In this document: positions 7,374 to 12,183 of the stretch, one piece after another
How positions within the stretch are numbered: position 1 is the stretch's first letter
Layout: every line of letters starts with the position of its first letter
Translations under genes and position numbers: made by a program
Notes under the pieces: generated by a model
The model's database searches: none
Told to the model about the DNA's origin: nothing
Seen by the model: the letters and a program-made list of their open reading frames with translations, nothing else
Assembly (NCBI GenBank): GCA_026996935.1
Contig: JALWJW010000311.1
Location: 1-12,183, forward strand
Length of the DNA stretch: 12,183 nt
Reading direction: 5' to 3'
DNA from: Hyphomicrobiales bacterium
GTDB lineage: Bacteria > Pseudomonadota > Alphaproteobacteria > Rhizobiales > Aestuariivirgaceae

Positions 7374-7862
7374 TTATTTATTTTGGCTGTAGACCCCTTT
7401 TGCCAACCGATAAATGGCATCTTTAAGGCCTTGATCTTCAATTTGGATTGTGTGGGACTCTAATTGTTGTTCCACTTCAGGTCGCAATGGCGGCAAAGGC
7501 TGTTTTTTAGTACGGGCCTGCGTATCAAGTCTGCCTTGAATAATCTTAATCTGTGCAATTGAGTTATAGCCATAATAAGCATTGATTTTGTCAATGATTT
7601 GCGGGGTTGTGTACTGCACATCAAGCGCGCGACCAAGTGCTACTCGCAGGGTTAAAATGCCACCAATTTTCTGGAAACGACTAGCACCAGATTGATTGTT
7701 TGTCGCGGTCGGCCATGAAACTTTTTCCGGTTCACAATAACTGGCAATTTCGGCACCGACTATATTGGCCCAATTAGACAATAGCTCTCCCCAAGCATGA
7801 CCATGCCGGGCATATGCTTTTTGAGTAACGCTGGAAAAGTGTTTGCCAACGGGGCGCATCAT
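7374..7862 (-). CDS. dciA: DUF721/DciA-family protein
   Basis: Encodes 162 residues with a DUF721 domain at about 15-115, the family now called DciA, which loads or recruits the replicative helicase DnaB in bacteria lacking DnaC. Recognisable parts are the W-x-x-I-V-G-A-E-I segment (32-39), the GGILTLRVALGRALDVQYTTPQIIDKINAYYG core and the IAQIKIIQG strand. The C-terminal third is polar and may be flexible, as in other alphaproteobacterial members. It starts with two ATG codons; AAAGGAG is present upstream but 14 nt from the first ATG, longer than ideal, and no GTG, TTG or ATG in frame lies between. It diverges from mutY across 118 bp. Assignment rests on sequence style and on the neighbourhood (mutY, dsbA, smc), which I recall as frequent in this order. 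Confidence 0.82.
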   Translation of the reverse strand: MMRPVGKHFSSVTQKAYARHGHAWGELLSNWANIVGAEIASYCEPEKVSWPTATNNQSGASRFQKIGGILTLRVALGRALDVQYTTPQIIDKINAYYGYNSIAQIKIIQGRLDTQARTKKQPLPPLRPEVEQQLESHTIQIEDQGLKDAIYRLAKGVYSQNK

Positions 7863-7980
7863 GGGACTAAAACTGACTCCTTTGGTAAATTCATGACCAG
7901 AAAAACATGGGTTAAACTTATGTAATAGTGTAGCGAGGATCGACTTAAAATGATACTCTCAAATTTTTAATGAACGGGCG
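7863..7980. promoter_or_regulatory. Divergent dciA-mutY intergenic region
   Basis: This 118-bp AT-rich spacer must carry the 5' signals of both dciA and mutY. A long-spaced Shine-Dalgarno sequence for dciA is visible (AAAGGAG, complement of 7877-7883), overlapping one GANTC site (GACTC, 7875-7879). For the minus direction TTTTAA and TATTAC with a 17-nt spacer are a marginal promoter; for the plus direction I see no convincing -35/-10 pair. Confidence 0.4.
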
Positions 7981-9015
7981 ATGAACGGTTTGAAACAGTT
8001 TGAATTTCATGCCCAGCTTTTAAACTGGTATGATAAAAACCGCCGTGTTTTGCCCTGGCGAGCGCTTGCAGGTGAAGTCGCTGACCCCTATCGGGTGTGG
8101 TTATCTGAAATTATGTTGCAACAAACCACCGTTGCAACGGTTAAGTCTTATTTTGAAAAATTCATTGAAAAATGGCCAACCGTGCAACATTTGGCCAAAG
8201 CAGACCTTGATGATGTTTTGGCGGCATGGGCAGGGCTTGGTTATTATGCCCGAGCGCGGAACCTTCATGCCTGCGCCAAAATGGTAAGCGATGAGTACAG
8301 CGGTGTGTTTCCCGATGATGAAAAGCTGCTTTTAAAACTCCCGGGCATTGGGCCTTATACCTGCGGGGCCATATCGGCCATTGCGTTTGATAAACCTTTT
8401 GCTGCAATTGATGGCAATGTTGATCGGGTGCTGTCGCGGTTTTATGCCATCACGGAACCCCTTCCCGCTTCAAAACCAGAGATCAGACGACGGGCCGATG
8501 CCTTAATGCAAAACAATCGCGCGGGTGATTTTGTCCAGGCTTTGATGGATTTGGGAGCGATGGTTTGTACCCCGCGCACGGCCAATTGTGAACTATGCCC
8601 GCTACAAAGTGCTTGTCAGGGTTTAGCCCTTGGCATTGCCGGTGAACTGCCCAAAAAGCAACGAAAAAAACCACGACCCACACGAAAAGGCACAGCTTTT
8701 ATTATGCTACGCGGTGATGGTGCGGTGCTTTTGCGTAAACGCCCTGCCAAAGGGCTGCTTGGTGGCATGTTGGAAGTGCCTTGCACGCCATGGGATGAGA
8801 ACCAGAGCATTGGCAGCAATATTGTTGAACATACCTTTACCCATTTTCATCTGATTTTGGATGTGGTGAAAACAAATACGATTGAACACGCTGAACAACG
8901 CGATAAGGTAAGCCACATTTGGGTCATGACCGATCAACTGGCCACGAGCGCTTTACCGACCATTATGAAAAAAGTGTTGGTTAAAGCGTTGGGCCCTGAT
9001 GTATTCAAAACTTAA
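7981..9015 (+). CDS. mutY: Adenine DNA glycosylase MutY
   Basis: Encodes a 344-residue base-excision repair glycosylase that removes adenine mispaired with 8-oxoguanine. The catalytic glutamate is E43 in LSEIMLQQTT and the catalytic aspartate is D144 in AAIDGNVDR; both fall at the same numbers as in Geobacillus MutY. The helix-hairpin-helix is LPGIGPYTCGAI (120-131), and the [4Fe-4S] cluster ligands are C196, C203, C206 and C212, spaced 6-2-5 as required. The C-terminal NUDIX-like domain from about 235 contains the FTHFH loop (286-290) used for 8-oxoG recognition. The start fits family alignments (KQFEFHAQLLNWYDKNRRVLPWR); there is no obvious Shine-Dalgarno sequence, and an out-of-frame ATG at 7970 opens only four codons. 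It is the only complete plus-strand gene here and converges on ccrM with 26 bp between stops. Confidence 0.97.
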   Translation: MNGLKQFEFHAQLLNWYDKNRRVLPWRALAGEVADPYRVWLSEIMLQQTTVATVKSYFEKFIEKWPTVQHLAKADLDDVLAAWAGLGYYARARNLHACAKMVSDEYSGVFPDDEKLLLKLPGIGPYTCGAISAIAFDKPFAAIDGNVDRVLSRFYAITEPLPASKPEIRRRADALMQNNRAGDFVQALMDLGAMVCTPRTANCELCPLQSACQGLALGIAGELPKKQRKKPRPTRKGTAFIMLRGDGAVLLRKRPAKGLLGGMLEVPCTPWDENQSIGSNIVEHTFTHFHLILDVVKTNTIEHAEQRDKVSHIWVMTDQLATSALPTIMKKVLVKALGPDVFKT

Positions 9016-9041
9016 AAAGCTTACTCAAAACTCATATGTAC

Positions 9042-10148
9042 TTATTCTGAGCCCATTTCGGCGCGGATTTGTTGGCGGAACATATCGATTGGCATCATGT
9101 TATTGCCTTTTTTAACATGCCAATATGTCCAGCCATTACAGGCTTCTGCCCCTTGGACATGAGCACCGATTTTGTGGATTGAACCTGATGCGTCTTTACA
9201 GGCGATCGAGCCATCGGCACGCACCTGAACGGCATGGCGGCGAGAGTGGTCGTAAAGGCGGTCACCCGGGTTAATCATGCCGCGTTCAACCAACGTACCA
9301 AATGGCACACGTGGTAAGGCGCGCTTGCCTTGAGTGACTTTGAGTGCTTCATCATCGGTTGCATCAACCGCTTTAATGCGGGCGGTTGCTGCTTTGATAT
9401 ATGATTTATCGCGCTCAAGACCAATGAAATTACGACCCAGTTTTTTTGCAACGGCACCTGTTGTGCCTGTGCCAAAGAACGGATCGAGAATCACATCGCC
9501 TTTATTGGTCGAAGAAAGGATGACACGATGCAAAAGGCTTTCCGGTTTTTGGGTCGGGTGGACTTTGTTGCCATCTTTATTTTTAAGACGTTCGCCGCCA
9601 TTGCAAATTGGCAGCACCCAATCAGAGCGCATTTGCAAGTCATCATTCATGGCTTTCATTGCGTCATAATTGAAAGTGACATTTTTTGACTGTTCGGATT
9701 TTGAGGCCCAAATCATGGTTTCGTGGGCGTTGGTGAAACGCTTGCCGCGAAAGTTTGGCATCGGGTTGGATTTGCGCCAGATAATATCATTAAGAATCCA
9801 AAAGCCCAGATCCTGCAAAACAGTGCCAACACGGAAAATATTATGGTATGAACCAATGACCCATAAGGTGCCGTTGTCTTTGAGCACACGTTGGCATTCA
9901 CTCATCCAATCACGGGTGAATTTGTCATAAGCTTTAAAGGTATCAAACTTATCCCACTCATTATCAACGCCATCAACGCGGCTTTGATCAGGCCGGGTAA
10001 GATTACCTGCCAATTGCAGATTGTAGGGCGGGTCGGCAAAGACGACATCGACAGAGTTAGACGGGATTTTTTTAAGCTGTCTGATACAATCGCCCACAAG
10101 AATTTTGTTGAGCAACGGTTTTATGTCTGGCTTGGTAATAACGCCCAT
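9042..10148 (-). CDS. ccrM: GANTC-specific adenine-N6 DNA methyltransferase CcrM
   Basis: Encodes the cell-cycle methyltransferase that adds N6-methyl to adenine in GANTC after replication. Numbered from the chosen start (368 residues), the catalytic DPPY is at 39-42 and the AdoMet-binding FGTGTT at 225-230; this order, DPPY first, marks a beta-class enzyme. Between them are hallmark CcrM blocks (GTLWVIGSYHNIFRVG, WRKSNPMPNFRGKRF, HPTQKPE). The C-terminal 85 or so residues (GTLVERGMINPGDRLYD to the end) form the RAMA-type domain that CcrM has and simple methylases lack. A longer frame begins at a GTG at 10199 but has no ribosome binding site; the ATG at 10146-10148 has AGAGGA 7 nt upstream and gives an N-terminus close to that of relatives. 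The leader carries many GANTC sites, suggesting control by its own product. Confidence 0.95.
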   Translation of the reverse strand: MGVITKPDIKPLLNKILVGDCIRQLKKIPSNSVDVVFADPPYNLQLAGNLTRPDQSRVDGVDNEWDKFDTFKAYDKFTRDWMSECQRVLKDNGTLWVIGSYHNIFRVGTVLQDLGFWILNDIIWRKSNPMPNFRGKRFTNAHETMIWASKSEQSKNVTFNYDAMKAMNDDLQMRSDWVLPICNGGERLKNKDGNKVHPTQKPESLLHRVILSSTNKGDVILDPFFGTGTTGAVAKKLGRNFIGLERDKSYIKAATARIKAVDATDDEALKVTQGKRALPRVPFGTLVERGMINPGDRLYDHSRRHAVQVRADGSIACKDASGSIHKIGAHVQGAEACNGWTYWHVKKGNNMMPIDMFRQQIRAEMGSE

Positions 10149-10155
10149 CGATTGA

Positions 10156-10161
10156 TCCTCT
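10156..10161 (-). promoter_or_regulatory. Ribosome binding site that sets the ccrM start
   Basis: On the minus strand this reads AGAGGA and stands 7 nt before the ATG at 10146-10148. No such site precedes the upstream in-frame GTG at 10197-10199, so the shorter protein is preferred. Confidence 0.75.
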
Positions 10162-10212
10162 GTTACGCATACGAACTGATTTTCTTTGTGTTCAGGCACA
10201 AAGCTATTATTG

Positions 10213-10326
10213 GATTCTACGATCAGAATCGCTTATGAGATTCACCATGGAGTCTGGCGAGTCTTTTGTGAATCTTGTTTGTGATTTATGGTTAATGAGA
10301 TTGCTAAAACTGACTCAATGTGAGTC
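10213..10326. promoter_or_regulatory. Cluster of eight GANTC sites upstream of ccrM
   Basis: GANTC, the CcrM recognition sequence, occurs at 10213, 10226, 10239, 10250, 10259, 10270, 10312 and 10322 (first base of each). Chance expectation is one per 256 bp, about 0.45 for this stretch, and a reading of the rest of the window finds only scattered single sites or pairs. Successive spacings are 13, 13, 11, 9, 11, 42 and 10 bp, mostly near one helical turn. The first two sites also form a perfect inverted repeat, GATTCT-N6-AGAATC. In Caulobacter, methylation of GANTC sites in the ccrM leader is known to shut the gene off, and GcrA uses methylated GANTC in promoters. I infer methylation-sensitive control here. 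Confidence 0.8.
10288..10295 (-). promoter_or_regulatory. Candidate CtrA half-site upstream of ccrM
   Basis: The minus strand reads TTAACCAT, an exact match to the 8-mer described for the cell-cycle regulator CtrA in Caulobacter and Brucella. It lies 140 bp before the ccrM start inside the GANTC cluster, where CtrA activation would be expected because CtrA drives ccrM in Caulobacter. I see no full TTAA-N7-TTAA box. The same 8-mer also occurs within smc (5663-5670), so a chance match is possible. Confidence 0.45.
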
Positions 10327-10328
10327 AG
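10307..10328 (-). terminator. Short intrinsic terminator at the rnhB stop codon
   Basis: CTGACTCA (10310-10317) and TGAGTCAG (10321-10328) form a perfect 8-bp stem with a three-base loop. On the minus strand the stem begins at the rnhB stop codon (TGA, 10325-10327) and is followed directly by UUUU. The stem is short and only half G+C, so termination may be partial, leaving some read-through into ccrM. Both arms contain a GANTC site, so the element may also be a DNA operator. Confidence 0.55.
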
Positions 10329-10954
10329 GTCAAGAGCTTTTTAATCGGGGCAAATGACATTCTGTGGATAACACAAGGCCCGTGTTGATTTAGCGCCAAA
10401 GAATGTTTCGCCGTGCCATAGCCTTTATGTTGGGCAAAACAATATTGAGGAAATTCGGCATCATATTTTTGCATTATTTGATCGCGGGTTACTTTGGCAA
10501 TAATTGAGGCCGCAGCGATCGATAAGGATTTTGCATCGCCCTTTTTAATTGCCTCATTGGGGATTTTGATATTTGGAGAGCGATTGCCATCAATCAGAAC
10601 AAAGTCTGGTTGATCTGATAAGTCGTTAATCGCTCGTTCCATCGCCAACATGGTGGCTTGAAGGATATTGATCTCATCAATTTTGGCCGCATCAACAATA
10701 CCGACACCCACCAGACAAGACGCTTTAATCGGCTCGAACAATGCCTCGCGTTTTTTTTTGGTGAGTTTTTTTGAATCGTTCAAGCCTGATGGAATATTGG
10801 TTTCATCAAGAATGACAGCACTGGCAACCACAGGCCCCGCCCAAGGGCCGCGCCCTGCCTCATCAACACCGGCAATTAACGAAAAACCTTGCTTAAGGTA
10901 CTTTGTCTCATAGACGTAATCTGGTGATGTGTTTTTCGAATCAACTTTGCTCAT
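10325..10954 (-). CDS. rnhB: Ribonuclease HII
   Basis: Encodes a 209-residue RNase HII, which cuts RNA in RNA-DNA hybrids and starts removal of single ribonucleotides from DNA. The acidic metal-binding residues are visible: D31-E32 in AGVDEAGRGPWAGPVV, D122 in VLIDGN, and D140 in KKGDAKSLSIAAASIIAKVTRD. SKKLTKKKRE (61-70) and the C-terminal QHGPCVIHRMSFAPI are also typical. The N-terminus carries about 25 extra polar residues before the first strand, usual for alphaproteobacteria. No good Shine-Dalgarno sequence precedes the ATG, only 27 nt after the upstream radical SAM stop, so translational coupling is likely. Codons 66-68 form an uninterrupted A9 run, with an A7 run nearby, a possible slippage point. 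Confidence 0.96.
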   Translation of the reverse strand: MSKVDSKNTSPDYVYETKYLKQGFSLIAGVDEAGRGPWAGPVVASAVILDETNIPSGLNDSKKLTKKKREALFEPIKASCLVGVGIVDAAKIDEINILQATMLAMERAINDLSDQPDFVLIDGNRSPNIKIPNEAIKKGDAKSLSIAAASIIAKVTRDQIMQKYDAEFPQYCFAQHKGYGTAKHSLALNQHGPCVIHRMSFAPIKKLLT

Positions 10955-10981
10955 GAAATTGAATTAAGCAAAGCGGGCAGA

Positions 10982-12148
10982 TTAAAGCAAAGGCAATTGC
11001 TCACCAATTTGAACAGGGCGTTTGAACCGTGTTGTATCAAGCTCAATTTTGCGCAAATTTAGTTTTTCCCGCTTTGCAGCTAATTCGAACCGCCGTGCCA
11101 CCGACCAGGCATAAGGCCCCGTACCAGAGCGGCGATTGCCAAAGGATGAATCATAGTCTTTGCCTTTGTGCAAACTGCGCACCTGAGAAATTACCCGTGC
11201 GGCACGATCTGGCATTTCTGCCATCAACCATTCTTTAAATTGGGGGCGCACTTCAGCCGGTAAGCGCAACATGATAAATTCTGCCTGACGTGCCCCAGCG
11301 ACAGAGGCCGCACTGAGGATTTTTTCAATCTCATGGTCATTAACAGCAGGAATGATCGGCGCGATGAGGGCCGTTGTGGAAATACCAGCATTAGATAATA
11401 TCTCCAACGCTTGTAAGCGTTTTGCAGGGGCAGACGCACGTGGTTCTAATAAACGCGATAATTTATGGTCTAAGCTGGTTATCGAAATGGCCACTTTGAC
11501 CAGATTTTTAGCCGCCAGTTGTTTAAGCAAATCAAGGTCACGCAAAATAGAAGCGGACTTGGTGACCAATGCAACGGGGTGATTGAACTCTAACATCACT
11601 TCCAGAATTTGACGGGTCAGACGATATTGGCGCTCAATCGGTTGGTAGATATCGGTATTGCCGCCCAACATAATGGTGTCGGCCTGATAACCCTTTTTAC
11701 TAAATGTTGCCCGCAATACATCAGCCGCGTTGGTTTTTGCAAACAATTTTGCTTCAAAATCAAGCCCTGGAGACAAGCCCATATTGGCATGGCTTGGACG
11801 GGCATAACAATAAACGCAGCCATGCTCACAACCACGATAAGGATTTAACGTGCGATCAAACCACAAATCAGGTGATTTGTTTTTTGTCACAATGGATTTG
11901 GCTTTTTCCTGCGTAACTTTTGTTTTGAGCTTTGGAATATTTTCATAAACCTGCCAGCCATCATCAAACACGCTACGTTTTATTTTTTCATGGCGGCCGG
12001 TTGCATTGGAACGTGCGCCACGGCCGCGATATTCGTTACCAAATCCACGCTCACGCGCGGTCCTGCTTTTTTGCGGTACAAGCATGGGGTTGTAAGGAAC
12101 GGGTTTAACCAGACCTAAACGCGACTGTTTTTGTACTAAAGATTCCAT
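10982..12148 (-). CDS. PA0069-family radical SAM protein (SplB-like)
   Basis: Encodes a 388-residue radical S-adenosylmethionine protein of the COG1533/SplB-like group, close to what databases call the PA0069 family; no reaction is established for it. The [4Fe-4S]-binding C-x3-C-x2-C is C107, C111 and C114 in RGCEHGCVYCYARP, followed by a GGNTD motif (162-166) that resembles the SAM-binding GGE strand. An 80-residue basic, Arg/Gly-rich N-terminus (FGNEYRGRGARSN) precedes the barrel and might touch nucleic acid. The three cluster ligands are the only cysteines, so no auxiliary cluster is expected and the reactive cysteine of spore photoproduct lyase is absent. I start at the ATG (12146-12148) behind GAAGGA; an in-frame GTG at 12161-12163 would add five residues. 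It is the first gene of a likely two-gene unit with rnhB. Confidence 0.87.
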   Translation of the reverse strand: MESLVQKQSRLGLVKPVPYNPMLVPQKSRTARERGFGNEYRGRGARSNATGRHEKIKRSVFDDGWQVYENIPKLKTKVTQEKAKSIVTKNKSPDLWFDRTLNPYRGCEHGCVYCYARPSHANMGLSPGLDFEAKLFAKTNAADVLRATFSKKGYQADTIMLGGNTDIYQPIERQYRLTRQILEVMLEFNHPVALVTKSASILRDLDLLKQLAAKNLVKVAISITSLDHKLSRLLEPRASAPAKRLQALEILSNAGISTTALIAPIIPAVNDHEIEKILSAASVAGARQAEFIMLRLPAEVRPQFKEWLMAEMPDRAARVISQVRSLHKGKDYDSSFGNRRSGTGPYAWSVARRFELAAKREKLNLRKIELDTTRFKRPVQIGEQLPLL

Positions 12149-12174
12149 ATATCCTTCATACACGAAATATGGAA
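12143..12174 (-). promoter_or_regulatory. Inverted repeat around the radical SAM gene start
   Basis: TTCCATAT (12143-12150) and ATATGGAA (12167-12174) are perfect 8-bp inverted copies separated by 16 nt. In the mRNA the 3' arm contains the chosen AUG, and the GAAGGA ribosome binding site lies in the loop, so folding could hide the start codon. As DNA it could equally be a dimeric operator. The AT-rich stem makes an RNA role only tentative. Confidence 0.4.
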
Positions 12175-12183
12175 CATTGCAAG

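Noticed and set aside
9016..9041. Possible bidirectional terminator between mutY and ccrM
   Set aside because: The 26-bp convergent gap contains only a tiny AAGCTT palindrome; no stem with a U-run is visible.
1..12183. Mobile elements, CRISPR arrays, tRNA or rRNA genes, attachment sites, toxin-antitoxin or defence genes
   Set aside because: I looked for long repeats, transposase or integrase motifs, spaced repeats and cloverleaf-like conserved blocks and saw none; every long frame with coding character belongs to a known housekeeping family.

Overview
The window is an ordinary-looking chromosomal housekeeping segment of an alphaproteobacterium, most likely of the order Hyphomicrobiales (Rhizobiales). 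Three things point there: the F0 part of ATP synthase forms its own operon with both b and b' subunits, a GANTC-specific CcrM methyltransferase with a C-terminal RAMA-type domain is present, and the gene order radical SAM, rnhB, ccrM, mutY, dciA, dsbA, smc, atpIBEF'F resembles that of rhizobial and Brucella-type genomes as I remember them. By eye the base composition is moderate, with AT-rich spacers. I cannot name the genus. I see no phage, transposon, CRISPR array, tRNA or rRNA.

Layout. Positions 1-137 hold the possible tail of an unidentified plus-strand gene. A clean intrinsic terminator at 276-310 ends the minus-strand atp operon, which reads atpI (2904), atpB, atpE, atpF' and atpF (334). 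The operon has its own sigma70-type promoter at 2962-2990. Upstream on the same strand are smc (6555-3100), a DsbA-like thioredoxin-fold oxidoreductase (7293-6616) and a DUF721/DciA-type protein (7862-7374). mutY (7981-9015) is the only complete plus-strand gene; it diverges from dciA and converges on ccrM (10148-9042). Farther up are rnhB (10954-10325) and a PA0069-family radical SAM protein (12148-10982).

How the genes fit together. One half concerns genome upkeep: chromosome organisation (SMC), helicase loading (DciA), 8-oxoG:A mismatch repair (MutY), cell-cycle methylation of GANTC (CcrM) and removal of RNA from DNA (RNase HII). The other half makes the membrane rotor and stator of ATP synthase. 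DsbA would act in the periplasm, and the radical SAM protein has no assigned reaction.

I do not see a new multi-gene system. The strongest unusual signal is regulatory. The spacer upstream of ccrM carries eight GANTC sites, the enzyme's own target, within 114 bp, plus a TTAACCAT sequence like a CtrA half-site; two of the sites lie in a hairpin that overlaps the rnhB stop codon. This suggests dense methylation-sensitive control of ccrM. Second-tier signals are a pair of tandem odd palindromes and a perfect hairpin between atpE and atpF', and an inverted repeat enclosing the start region of the radical SAM gene.
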